DNA from: Marivivens sp.
GTDB lineage: Bacteria; Pseudomonadota; Alphaproteobacteria; Rhodobacterales; Rhodobacteraceae
Reading direction: 5' to 3'
Length of the DNA stretch: 64,000 bases
NCBI GenBank assembly: GCA_024642115.1
Contig: JAHEBU010000005.1
Location: forward strand, 183,566-247,565
Below are positions 1 to 8,799 of the stretch, in pieces. How positions within the stretch are numbered: the stretch's first letter is position 1; every line of letters starts with the position of its first letter. The position numbers and the translations under genes are program-made. The notes beneath the pieces are model-generated. The model was not told the origin of the DNA. It saw nothing but the letters and a program-made list of their open reading frames with translations, and did not search any database.

Positions 1-339
1 AAGGAAGGCTTTGACGTTGGCCTTGAAATGTCGGGCAACCAGCGGGCGCTGGACCAGATGGTCGAAAATCTGGTGATGGGGGGGCGCATCGCCCTGCTGG
101 GCATCCCGCCGGGCAAATCCCCGGTCGATTGGTCGCGCATCGTGTTCAAGGCGATCACCATCAAGGGCGTCTATGGCCGCGAGATTTTCGAGACCTGGTA
201 CAAGATGATTGCCATGCTGGAAAACGGGCTGGACGTCCGCAAGGTCATCACCCACCGGTTCAAGGTGGACGACTTCCGCGAGGGATTCGGCGCGATGCTG
301 TCGGGGTCGTCGGGCAAGGTCGTGCTGGACTGGACCTGA
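1..339 (+). CDS. tdh: L-threonine 3-dehydrogenase, C-terminal part (5' end outside window)
   Basis: This is the last 112 codons of a zinc-dependent medium-chain dehydrogenase that oxidises L-threonine to 2-amino-3-ketobutyrate. The reading frame is open from base 1. It shows the typical end of the Rossmann domain (DVGLEMSGN, then [12 protein letters not shown]) and the Tdh C-terminus with [15 protein letters not shown] and the basic [12 protein letters not shown] segment. The catalytic zinc site lies upstream and cannot be checked. The usual partner, 2-amino-3-ketobutyrate CoA ligase (kbl), would lie to the left if present; that is inference. Confidence 0.9.
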   Translation, partial: KEGFDVGLEMSGNQRALDQMVENLVMGGRIALLGIPPGKSPVDWSRIVFKAITIKGVYGREIFETWYKMIAMLENGLDVRKVITHRFKVDDFREGFGAMLSGSSGKVVLDWT

Positions 340-401
340 AACGCGCTGGACGTTTGCGTGCATTTGCAGCATCGGTGCCGCCAGACAGCCCGAGGAACCC
401 T

Positions 402-1508
402 GTGGACAAGCCCAACCCAACCAGACTGTTCGTTTCGGGCGTTCTCAGCTTTGTGCTGATGGGGGCCTTGCCGGGGCTATACGGTGTATCGCTGCCGCTG
501 TACCGCCGCCTGTTCGATCTTGAGCCGGGGCAGGGCGGGGCCTTGCTGGCCGCCAATGCGATCGGTGCGTTCCTTGCCGTTCTTGCCGGGGTGTTCGGCC
601 TTCCCGGTGTGACCGCGCGCACCTCGCTGGGGTTGATGGCGATAGGGGCGGGGCTGATGACGATTCAGGCCAACTGGCCCCTCACGCTGATGGCGACGCT
701 GGTTCTGGGGATGGGTTTTGGCATGGCCGGCGCGGTGTTCAACCGCCGTTTCCTGGCGGAATTCGGCGGCCGGGGGCCAGGTATGGTCGGCCTGCTGAAC
801 GCCACATTCGGAATCGGCGCGATCGCGTCGCCGATCCTGTTCGTCTTGGCGGGCGGGTCGCCGCAACTGATCTTTGCGGCGATTGCGGTGCTGTCGGCGC
901 TGACGATTCTGGTGATCCAGCCATCGGGCCATCGGGCCGCCGCCCAGCCTGGGCCTGGCATCTGGACCCGGCGTGAAGCGACGATCCTGCTGCTGTTGTT
1001 CGTCGCGGCCCCTCTCGAGGCTGGGTTGAGCGGCTTTGGCCCGTCGGCCCTGATCGCCCGCGGCACCGACGAGGTGGCCGCAGCGGGCTTTACCTCGGGC
1101 TTTTTCGCGGCCTTCCTGTTGGGGCGGCTCTCATTGGTCTGGCTCACCCGCTGGTTCGATCCGGCGCATCTGTTCCTTGGGTCGCTGGCCGGGGTGTCCC
1201 TGTGCAGCCTGTTCGCCATGGCCGGGACCGGGTCCATCGGGTTCGTCCTGTCGGGGGCACCGGTGGGCATGATGTTTCCGACTTTTTTCATCTGGGCGTC
1301 GAACCGACTGGGGCGGGATGCCTCTGTCGCCTCGGCTATCCTTGCGGCGGGGTTGTCGGGCGGGGCTGTCGGGCCCCTGCTGCTGGGGCCGATCCTGTCG
1401 TCGGCCGGGTTGGGCGGATTGTTCGTGGTCATGGCGGTTCTGGGCGTGGCGGTGACGCTGGTCACCTTGATCGCCCTGCTGTACGCGCCAAGGCCCGATC
1501 TGGCCTGA
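402..1508 (+). CDS. MFS transporter
   Basis: A 368-residue, very hydrophobic protein with about 12 predicted membrane segments, of the major facilitator type. I take the GTG at 402 as start because a GAGGA ribosome site lies just upstream; the open frame extends further left but overlaps tdh. The family moves small solutes across the inner membrane by proton coupling; loops such as GLPGVTARTSLGLMAIGAG fit sugar or drug type members, but the substrate cannot be read from sequence. It follows tdh by about 60 bases and may be read from the same transcript. Confidence 0.75.
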   Translation: MDKPNPTRLFVSGVLSFVLMGALPGLYGVSLPLYRRLFDLEPGQGGALLAANAIGAFLAVLAGVFGLPGVTARTSLGLMAIGAGLMTIQANWPLTLMATLVLGMGFGMAGAVFNRRFLAEFGGRGPGMVGLLNATFGIGAIASPILFVLAGGSPQLIFAAIAVLSALTILVIQPSGHRAAAQPGPGIWTRREATILLLLFVAAPLEAGLSGFGPSALIARGTDEVAAAGFTSGFFAAFLLGRLSLVWLTRWFDPAHLFLGSLAGVSLCSLFAMAGTGSIGFVLSGAPVGMMFPTFFIWASNRLGRDASVASAILAAGLSGGAVGPLLLGPILSSAGLGGLFVVMAVLGVAVTLVTLIALLYAPRPDLA

Positions 1509-1642
1509 GTCTGTCGCGGCCACACGGGTTGACGTTGTACCTGCGCCTGTCAAACTGAGGCAGAGGTCCGAACGGGGGGCAAGGTGGAACGGTTGGGTCT
1601 GGATCAGGGTCGCAGGGGTGCGGCCGTGCCTGAGGGTCGGGC

Positions 1643-1924
1643 ATGATCGGCACCTATCCGATCATTCTGGTCCTGCAACTGGTCCTGTTCGCGGGCTGGG
1701 TGTTCGAGGCGTTTCGCGTGCTGTTCCATCTGCGCCGTCGCGCAGAGGCCCGGACAGGGCGTTTCCTGAACGGCCCTTTCACGTTCCTGGCCGTCGCCCG
1801 CGACTGGATGACCGACCCCGAGCAGGCCCAGCGCCGCCGGCAGTTCTATCTGTTTACGGCAGCGCTGGTCGTTGTGACGATCGGAACCGCCCTGATGGAC
1901 CGCACGCCGCCAGTCGCACGGTAG
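1643..1924 (+). CDS. small membrane protein of unknown function
   Basis: A 93-residue protein with a hydrophobic helix near the N-terminus (IILVLQLVLFAGWVF), a basic middle part rich in Arg, and a second helix near residues 75-85 (FTAALVVVTIGTAL). The ATG is preceded by GAGGG. I do not recognise a family. It stands between the MFS gene and an ABC exporter operon on the same strand. Confidence 0.6.
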   Translation: MIGTYPIILVLQLVLFAGWVFEAFRVLFHLRRRAEARTGRFLNGPFTFLAVARDWMTDPEQAQRRRQFYLFTAALVVVTIGTALMDRTPPVAR

Positions 1925-1997
1925 ACCCTGCACAGTGACGCGGTCCCTTTCCATCCCCCCTTGTCCGCTCTAGGTCCCGAGGCGAAAGGGGACCCCG

Positions 1998-2654
1998 ATG
2001 TTGCTGACCGTCACAGACCTGCGCAAATCCTATCCGGCCGGGGACAATCCGGTGACGGTCCTGAATGGTGTCGACCTGACGCTTGATGCTGGGCAGAGCC
2101 TTGCCCTGACGGGCGAGTCGGGCAGCGGCAAGAGCACCCTGTTGCATCTGATCGGCGGGCTGGACCTGCCGGACAGTGGGGCCATCGTCCTGAACGGCGC
2201 GGATATCGCCGGACTGGATGACAAGGGCCGTGCTGCCGTTCGCCGGGGGACCGTGGGCGTGGTGTTCCAGCAATTCAACCTGATCCCGTCCCTTCGCGTG
2301 GCCGACAACATCGCGTTTCACGCACGGCTGGCCGGGCGGCATGATCCGGCCTGGGCCGCCCGGTTGGCCGACCGGATGGGTCTGACCGCGCATTTGGCGA
2401 AATTCCCCGAACAACTGTCCGGTGGACAGCAGCAACGCGTGGCGCTGGCCCGCACGCTTGCCGCCCGTCCGCAACTGGTGCTGGCGGATGAGCCGACCGG
2501 CAATCTGGACGAGGCGACAGCCGCGACGGTCATGGATCTAATGCTGGAACTGGTGGCCGAGACGGGTGCAGCCCTGCTGATTGTCACCCATTCCGACAGG
2601 GTCGCCGCCCGTCTGGACCGTCGCATCCATCTGGCCCGGGGGCGGGTAACGTGA
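1998..2654 (+). CDS. ABC transporter ATP-binding protein (LolD/MacB type)
   Basis: A 218-residue nucleotide-binding subunit. The Walker A motif is at residues 39-47 (GESGSGKST), followed by a Q-loop (VVFQQFNLIPSL), the signature LSGGQQQRVALARTL and Walker B LVLADEPTGNLD. The NPVTVLNGVDL start and the FQQFNLIP sequence are typical of the group that works with FtsX-type permeases in lipoprotein release or efflux. Its TGA overlaps the GTG start of the permease by four bases (GTGA), so the two are translationally coupled. Confidence 0.9.
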   Translation: MLLTVTDLRKSYPAGDNPVTVLNGVDLTLDAGQSLALTGESGSGKSTLLHLIGGLDLPDSGAIVLNGADIAGLDDKGRAAVRRGTVGVVFQQFNLIPSLRVADNIAFHARLAGRHDPAWAARLADRMGLTAHLAKFPEQLSGGQQQRVALARTLAARPQLVLADEPTGNLDEATAATVMDLMLELVAETGAALLIVTHSDRVAARLDRRIHLARGRVT

Positions 2655-5044
2655 TCCGCACCGTCTGGTCGGCCCTGTGGTCACAGTGGCGACGCAATCC
2701 GTTGCAGCTATTCACCCTGATGGCCGGTTTGGCGCTGGCCACCGCATTGTGGTCGGGTGTCCAAGCCATCAACGCCGAGGCACGGGCGAGTTACGATGTC
2801 GCCGCCGCCACCTTGGGCGAAGGGCAGTTTGCCCAGATCCTGCCCAGCGAGGGCGGGGCGATTGCGCAAGAAACCTATGTGAAACTGCGCCGCGCGGGGT
2901 GGCTGGTCAGTCCCGTGGTCGAGGGGCGGTTGGCTGGCGTCCGCGTTGTCGGGCTGGACCCGCTGACCGCCCCCGGCGGCCTTGGTCCAGTCCGCTTTGC
3001 CCAAGGCGCCGACATCATCCCGTTCCTGTCAGGTCGGGGGCAGGTGTTTGGCGGGGCCGAAGCGCTGGACGCGCTGAAGGGCCAGACCGAGGCCGACCTT
3101 ATCCTGTCGCCCGATGTGGCCCCCGGCACCGTCCTCACGGACATCGGCGTGGCGCAACGCCTGCTGGACATGCCGGGCCAGATAACGCGGTTGATCGTCG
3201 CGCGAACCCAGCCGCTGGGCCGTCCTGATCTTGCGACCGTTGCCCCCGGCCTGACCTTGCGCCCGCCCCAAGGCGGGTCAGACATCGGTCGGCTGACCGA
3301 CAGTTTTCACCTGAACCTGACCGCATTCGGCCTGCTGTCCTTTGCTGTGGGCATTTTCATCGTCAACGGAGCCATTGGGCTGGCGTTTGAACAGCGTCGC
3401 CCGATGGTGCGCACGCTGCGGGCATTGGGGATGCCGCTGGGTCAGTTGATGGGCCTGATCGCGGTCGAACTGGTGGGTCTTGCCCTGCTGGCGGGGATCG
3501 TGGGAGTCGCGTTGGGATACCTGATCGCGGCGGCGTTGTTGCCCGACGTGTCGGCGACCCTGCGCGGCCTCTATGGGGCAGAGGTGAGCGGGACGCTTCA
3601 CCTGCGCCCGGTCTGGTGGTTGTCGGGGCTGGCCATTTCGGTGGGCGGAACGTTGGCCGCAGGGGCAGGCGCAATGTGGAGCCTGTGGACGATGCCGCTG
3701 CTGTCCTCGGCCCAGCCCCGCGCCTGGGCGATGCGGTCGGGCCAGGCCGCAGCGGTGCAGGGGGCCCTGGCGGTGGGTCTGCTCGCGGTCGCCTTGGGTT
3801 TGGCGCTGACGGGGGACGGATTGGTCGCGGGCTTTGCCCTTCTTGCCTGTCTGCTGATCGGGGCGGCCTTGCTGTTGCCCATCGTCTTGCGGCTGGTGTT
3901 GGCCGGGGCCGAGCGGCTGGCGAAAGGACCCTTGGCCCAATGGTTCTGGGCAGACACCCGCCAGCAGGTGCCGGGGCTGTCGCTTGCCCTGATGGCACTG
4001 CTGCTGGCGATGGCGGCCAATGTGGGGGTGTCGACGATGGTGTCGTCGTTCCGGCTGACCTTTGTCGGGTTTCTGGATCAGCGTCTGTCGTCGGAACTGT
4101 ATGTGACGACGGACAGTGCCGAACAGGCGGCGGCCCTGGTCGCGTGGGTGACGCCGAGGGTTGACGCCGTGCTGCCGATCCAGTCGTCCCAGATCACGCT
4201 GGCCGGACGACCGACCGACCTGTACGGCGCGCGGGATCAGGCGACCTATCGGGACAACTGGAAATTCCTGGACGCGGCAGCCGACCCTTGGGATCAGGTC
4301 GCGGCGGGCGCAGGGATACTGGTCAACGAACAGCTGGCGAGGCGGTCAAGTCTGAGCATCGGGCAGACAGTCGATGTGGCAGGGCAGAGCTTTGTCATCG
4401 TCGGTGTCTATGGCGATTACGGCAACCCCATCGGGCAGGCGATTATAACCGAAACGGTGTTCCACGACCTGTTTCCGCAGATCACCGCGCAGCGGTTCGG
4501 CCTGCGCCTGCCCCCCGCCGATGTCCCCGCGCTGACCCGCGCCCTGACCGATGATTTTGGCCTGCCTGCCGCCAACATCATCAATCAGGCGGGGATCAAG
4601 GCGTTTTCACTGGGCGTGTTCGACCGAACATTCACGGTCACCACGGCGCTGAACATCCTGACCCTGTCCGTCGCGGGCTTTGCCATCCTGATGAGCCTGC
4701 TGACGCTGGCGGGGATGCGCGTGCCGCAACTGGCCCCGGTCTGGGCGCTGGGCCTGACGCGGGCGGAACTGGGGCGACTGGAGCTGGTGCGGGCGGTTCT
4801 GCTGGCGATCCTCACGGCGGTGTGCGCCATCCCGCTGGGTCTTGGCCTCGCGTGGGTTCTGTTGGCCATTGTCAACGTGGCCGCCTTTGGCTGGCGGCTG
4901 CCGATGTATTTGTTCCCGTGGGATTATGCCCGGCTGGTCCTGTTCGCGCTGGTGGCAGCGGGGCTGGCGGCGTTGTGGCCCGCCCGGCGGTTGGCGCGGA
5001 CCCCGCCGACCGATCTGCTCAAGGTGTTTGCCAATGAACGTTAG
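2651..5044 (+). CDS. FtsX-family ABC permease, fused double-domain type
   Basis: A 797-residue inner-membrane permease. It has an N-terminal helix, a large periplasmic part, an FtsX-like block of three helices at about residues 220-335, a further pair of helices near 365-420, a second periplasmic part, and a C-terminal FtsX block ending in WPARRLARTPPTDLL. This two-FtsX layout belongs to the MacB/LolCE exporter superfamily. It starts with GTG overlapping the ATPase stop and ends overlapping the next gene by 11 bases. The cargo is unknown; the lipocalin-like gene downstream suggests a periplasmic or outer-membrane lipophilic ligand. Confidence 0.85.
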   Translation: MIRTVWSALWSQWRRNPLQLFTLMAGLALATALWSGVQAINAEARASYDVAAATLGEGQFAQILPSEGGAIAQETYVKLRRAGWLVSPVVEGRLAGVRVVGLDPLTAPGGLGPVRFAQGADIIPFLSGRGQVFGGAEALDALKGQTEADLILSPDVAPGTVLTDIGVAQRLLDMPGQITRLIVARTQPLGRPDLATVAPGLTLRPPQGGSDIGRLTDSFHLNLTAFGLLSFAVGIFIVNGAIGLAFEQRRPMVRTLRALGMPLGQLMGLIAVELVGLALLAGIVGVALGYLIAAALLPDVSATLRGLYGAEVSGTLHLRPVWWLSGLAISVGGTLAAGAGAMWSLWTMPLLSSAQPRAWAMRSGQAAAVQGALAVGLLAVALGLALTGDGLVAGFALLACLLIGAALLLPIVLRLVLAGAERLAKGPLAQWFWADTRQQVPGLSLALMALLLAMAANVGVSTMVSSFRLTFVGFLDQRLSSELYVTTDSAEQAAALVAWVTPRVDAVLPIQSSQITLAGRPTDLYGARDQATYRDNWKFLDAAADPWDQVAAGAGILVNEQLARRSSLSIGQTVDVAGQSFVIVGVYGDYGNPIGQAIITETVFHDLFPQITAQRFGLRLPPADVPALTRALTDDFGLPAANIINQAGIKAFSLGVFDRTFTVTTALNILTLSVAGFAILMSLLTLAGMRVPQLAPVWALGLTRAELGRLELVRAVLLAILTAVCAIPLGLGLAWVLLAIVNVAAFGWRLPMYLFPWDYARLVLFALVAAGLAALWPARRLARTPPTDLLKVFANER

Positions 5045-6071
5045 AGTGATCCTTTTGGCGCTCTGGTTGCCCTGCATGGCCGCAGCGCAGGGTTTCGCGG
5101 GCTTGGGCAGCAGCAGCGACGGCTATGCCTTGCCCGCGCCGGGATACAACTTCCAGTTCCCCGCCGACCACGGCCCCCACCCTGATTTCCGAATCGAATG
5201 GTGGTATGTGACGGCTAACATGACCGGGCCGGACGGCACCGACTATGGCCTGCAATGGACGCTGTTCCGGTCGGCCATCGCCCCCGGCACCGGATCGGGG
5301 TGTGAGACGCCGCAACTGTGGATGGGCCACGCCGCCGTCACCACCCCCACCGACCATCATGTGACCGAGCGGCTGGCGCGGGGCGGGATCGGGCAGGCGG
5401 GGGTCACAGCCGACCCGTTCGAGGCGTGGATCGACGATTGGCAGCTAGTGGGCGACGTGGGCCATCTGCGGATGACGGCGACCGGCCCCGACTTTGCCTA
5501 TGACGTGACGCTGACCGCCAATGGTCCTTTGGTGTTTCACGGCGACCGGGGCTATTCGGTCAAATCCGAGGCGGGGCAGGCGAGCTATTATTACTCGCAG
5601 CCGTTCTATGACCTGACCGGAACCCTGACCCTGCCCGAAGGGGACGTGACCGTGACTGGACATGCCTGGCTGGACCGCGAATGGTCCAGCCAGCCTTTGA
5701 CCGCCGATCAGACCGGGTGGGACTGGTTTTCCCTGTCCTTTGATGACGGGGCCAAGTTGATGGGCTATCGCCTGCGCAGCGCCGATGGCAGCGCCTATTC
5801 GGTTGGTACGTGGATCAATGCGGATGGCACGACCGACAGCCTGAACCCGGACGAATTTCGGGCCGAACCGGGGGCCACCCACACGGTCGCAGGCCATACG
5901 GTACCTGTAGAGTGGCGCGTGCGCGTCCCATCGCGGGGGCTGGACGTGACCGTCGCCGCGATCAACCGCGATGCGTGGATGGCCACCAGCGTCCCCTATT
6001 GGGAGGGGTCGGTGACAATCAGCGGCAGCGCCAAGGGCCGCGGGTATCTGGAGATGACGGGCTATGAGTGA
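5034..6071 (+). CDS. AttH/CrtC-like lipocalin-domain protein
   Basis: A 345-residue exported protein with a signal peptide (MNVRVILLALWLPCMAAAQ). The mature part opens with FPADHGPHPDFRIEWWYVTAN and continues with HAWLDREWSSQPL, both hallmarks of the AttH/carotenoid-1,2-hydratase fold (two lipocalin-like barrels). Family members are commonly encoded beside an ATPase/FtsX exporter, as here. The ATG at 5034 is chosen because it gives a signal peptide and overlaps the permease stop. Role is unproven: a hydrolase/hydratase or a lipid-binding partner of the exporter are both possible. Confidence 0.85.
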   Translation: MNVRVILLALWLPCMAAAQGFAGLGSSSDGYALPAPGYNFQFPADHGPHPDFRIEWWYVTANMTGPDGTDYGLQWTLFRSAIAPGTGSGCETPQLWMGHAAVTTPTDHHVTERLARGGIGQAGVTADPFEAWIDDWQLVGDVGHLRMTATGPDFAYDVTLTANGPLVFHGDRGYSVKSEAGQASYYYSQPFYDLTGTLTLPEGDVTVTGHAWLDREWSSQPLTADQTGWDWFSLSFDDGAKLMGYRLRSADGSAYSVGTWINADGTTDSLNPDEFRAEPGATHTVAGHTVPVEWRVRVPSRGLDVTVAAINRDAWMATSVPYWEGSVTISGSAKGRGYLEMTGYE

Positions 6072-6609
6072 CCTTTCCGACCTGCTGAGCGCCGCGTGGG
6101 ACCGGATCGACGCGGGGGTGCGGTCGCCCGCCAATGCAGCGCGGTTGTTGACCCTGTCCACCATCGGCCCGGATGGCGGACCCGAGGCGCGGACAGTCGT
6201 GTTGCGCCGCGCCGACCGGGCGGCGGGGTTGGTCGAGGTGCATACCGATCTTTACTCGGCCAAGGTCGCGGACCTGCGGGCGGACAATCGGGCGGCGTTG
6301 ACCGTCTGGGATGCCGAAGTCGCCTTGCAACTGCGCCTGACTGCGACGGTCGAGGTCAGGACAGGGGCCGAAGTCAGCGACATCTGGACGCGGGTCCCCG
6401 AGGCGTCGCGCAAGGGGTATGGGGCCGAACCTGCCCCGGGAACCCCGATCACTGGCCCTGAAGAGTATGAAAAGACATCCGATCCTGCGGCTTTTGCCGT
6501 CCTGACCTGCCGCCTGACCCGGATGGACGTGGTGCATCTGGGGCCGACCCATCGCCGCGCCCTGTTCCGGGCCGAGGACGGCTGGCACGGGCAATGGCTG
6601 GCACCTTAG
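6064..6609 (+). CDS. pyridoxamine 5'-phosphate oxidase-like FMN-binding protein
   Basis: A 181-residue protein of the split-barrel flavin fold. The block from about residue 26 to 80 (ARLLTLSTIGPDGGPEARTVVLRRADR, then HTDLYSAKVADL) matches the FMN/substrate strand pattern of PNPOx relatives, and LQLRLTATVEV follows. It lacks the long N-terminal part of true PdxH, so substrate assignment as pyridoxamine phosphate oxidase is not safe. It overlaps the upstream lipocalin gene by eight bases and is the last gene of that operon. Confidence 0.75.
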   Translation: MSDLSDLLSAAWDRIDAGVRSPANAARLLTLSTIGPDGGPEARTVVLRRADRAAGLVEVHTDLYSAKVADLRADNRAALTVWDAEVALQLRLTATVEVRTGAEVSDIWTRVPEASRKGYGAEPAPGTPITGPEEYEKTSDPAAFAVLTCRLTRMDVVHLGPTHRRALFRAEDGWHGQWLAP

Positions 6610-6633
6610 GCCCGCAGCGTCTATCTGGGGGAT

Positions 6634-8799
6634 ATGACACCGACACTTCCCCTGACCCAAGACCTTGTGCTGATCGGCGGCGGGCATACCCATGCGCTGG
6701 TGCTGCGGATGTGGGGGATGCAGGCGTTGCCGGGGGTCCGCGTCACGGTCATCAACCCCGGCCCTACCGCCCCCTATTCGGGAATGTTGCCGGGGTTCGT
6801 GGCGGGGCACTATAGCCGCGCCGATCTGGACATTGATCTGGTGCAGCTGGCCCGCTTTGCCGGAGCGCGGATCGTGGTGGGGGCGGCGACAGCCATCGAC
6901 CCGGTGGCACGGACTGTGACCGTGCCGGGCCGTCCGCCGATCGCCTATGATGTGGTCAGCATCGACATCGGCATTACCTCGGCCATGCCGGACCTGCCGG
7001 GATTTGCGGATCACGGGGTTCCGGCAAAGCCGCTGGGACCCTTTGCCGCAAGGTGGGATGCGTATCGCGCCCAGGCGAGCGCGCCGAAGGTCGCGATCAT
7101 CGGCGGGGGCGTGGCCGGGGCAGAGCTTGCGATGGCGATGGCCCATGCGCTGCGGGCGCGCGGGACAGTGCCGCAGGTGTCGCTGATCGACCGGGGGCGG
7201 GTGCTGGACACCTTTGCCCTGACCGCCCGGCGCAAGCTGTTGGCAGGGCTTGCGGCGCAAGGCGTCACGCTGATCGAAAACGCCACCGTGGCCGAGGTCG
7301 CGGCGGATCATGTGCGGTTGAGTGACGGGCGGATCATCGCGTCGGACTTTACCACCGGGGCGGCGGGGGCGCGGCCGCATGGCTGGCTGGCCGACTGTGG
7401 TCTGACCCTGCACGATGGGTTTGTCAGCATCGGCCCGACGCTGCAAAGTTCAGATCCGGCCGTGTTCGCGGTGGGCGACTGTGCGTATATGGCCGACAGC
7501 CCGCGTCCCAAGGCGGGGGTGTTTGCGGTGCGGCAGGCTCCGGTCCTGTTCGACAACCTGCGGGCGGCATTGTCGGGAGGGGATTTGCGGGCCTACAGGC
7601 CGCAGCGGGATTACCTCAAGCTGATCTCGCTGGGGGGCAAGCAGGCGCTGGCCGAAAAGCTGGGGACCGCGTTCGCCGGACCGCTGCTGTGGCGGTGGAA
7701 GGACCGGATCGACCAGCGGTTCATGGCCCGGTTCCGGGACCTGCCCCAGATGAACCAACCAGAGGTGCCGCGCACCGTGGCGCTGGGCATGACCGAGGCG
7801 CTGGGCGACAAGCCGATGTGCGGCGGATGCGGCGCCAAGGTGGGGCGCGGGGCGCTGCGCGATGTGCTGGCAAGGCTGCCTGCGGTGAGACGCTCCGATG
7901 TGCAATCCGTGCCGGGCGACGACGCTGCCATTCTGGTGACGGGCAGTCAGCGGCAGGCGATGACGACCGATCATCTGCGGGCCATGATGCACGATCCGGT
8001 GGTTATGACCCGGATCGCTGCCGTTCATGCGCTGGGCGATGTTTGGGCGATGGGGGCTGCCCCGCAGGCGGCCACGATCAGCCTGATTTTGCCGCGCCAA
8101 TCGGAAACCCTGCAACGTCGCACGCTGACCGAGGTGATGGCTGTAGCGACCGAAGTCATGACCGCGGCCGGGGCCGCCATCGTCGGAGGTCACACGACGA
8201 TGGGCGAGGAGTTCACGATCGGGTTTTCGGTGACTGGCCTGTGTGAGGCCGATCCGGTAACGCTGGTCGGGGCCAGAGCGGGCGATGCGCTGATCCTGAC
8301 CAAACCGATCGGATCGGGCGTGCTGATGGCGGCGGAAATGGCGGGACGGGCAAAGGGAGCCGACGTGCAGGCGGCGTGGCAGGTCATGGCGCAGGGGCAA
8401 GGTGCGGCCTCGGCCCTGTTGCGGGGTGCGCATGCGATGACCGATGTGACAGGCTTTGGCCTGGCCGGGCATCTGGGCGGCATGTGCGAGGCATCGGGCG
8501 TTCGGGCAGAGTTGCACCTGTCGAAAGTGCCGGTGATGCAGGGCGCCTTGGCCTTGGCCGAGGGTGGGATGCGGTCGACGATCTATGCGGCCAACCGTGC
8601 CGACGCGGGGCCCGTGTTTGGCGCGGTGGGCCCCGTGGGCGATTTGTTGTTCGATCCGCAGACGGCAGGCGGGCTACTTGCTGCGGTGGACGGTGAATCG
8701 GCCGAGGCTGTCTGCGCCGCGTTGGTCGCAGCCGGTTATCCCGCTGCGATCATCGGTCGGATCGTGCCGGGCGATCCGGGGATCAGCGTTCTGCCATGA
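6634..8799 (+). CDS. selD: selenide, water dikinase fused to an N-terminal FAD/NAD(P) oxidoreductase
   Basis: A 721-residue two-part protein. Residues 1 to about 370 form a pyridine-nucleotide-disulfide (NDH-2-like) oxidoreductase: VLIGGGHTHALVL at the N-terminus, a second dinucleotide motif VAIIGGGVAGAEL, and FAVGDCAYM near the FAD end. From about 390 it is SelD, which makes selenophosphate from selenide and ATP. The active-site stretch is MCGGCGAKVG, with Cys399 in the position of the E. coli catalytic Cys17 and Lys402 at Lys20; it uses Cys and not selenocysteine. GFSVTGL and DVTGFGLAGHL are further SelD motifs. Such fusions are known in roseobacters; the oxidoreductase part may supply selenide, which is inference. 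Ends 17 bases inside convergent mnmH. Confidence 0.93.
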   Translation: MTPTLPLTQDLVLIGGGHTHALVLRMWGMQALPGVRVTVINPGPTAPYSGMLPGFVAGHYSRADLDIDLVQLARFAGARIVVGAATAIDPVARTVTVPGRPPIAYDVVSIDIGITSAMPDLPGFADHGVPAKPLGPFAARWDAYRAQASAPKVAIIGGGVAGAELAMAMAHALRARGTVPQVSLIDRGRVLDTFALTARRKLLAGLAAQGVTLIENATVAEVAADHVRLSDGRIIASDFTTGAAGARPHGWLADCGLTLHDGFVSIGPTLQSSDPAVFAVGDCAYMADSPRPKAGVFAVRQAPVLFDNLRAALSGGDLRAYRPQRDYLKLISLGGKQALAEKLGTAFAGPLLWRWKDRIDQRFMARFRDLPQMNQPEVPRTVALGMTEALGDKPMCGGCGAKVGRGALRDVLARLPAVRRSDVQSVPGDDAAILVTGSQRQAMTTDHLRAMMHDPVVMTRIAAVHALGDVWAMGAAPQAATISLILPRQSETLQRRTLTEVMAVATEVMTAAGAAIVGGHTTMGEEFTIGFSVTGLCEADPVTLVGARAGDALILTKPIGSGVLMAAEMAGRAKGADVQAAWQVMAQGQGAASALLRGAHAMTDVTGFGLAGHLGGMCEASGVRAELHLSKVPVMQGALALAEGGMRSTIYAANRADAGPVFGAVGPVGDLLFDPQTAGGLLAAVDGESAEAVCAALVAAGYPAAIIGRIVPGDPGISVLP

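Noticed and set aside
7810..7835. Possible selenocysteine codon in selD
   Set aside because: The active-site codons are TGC, so Cys is used; no in-frame UGA or SECIS-like need.
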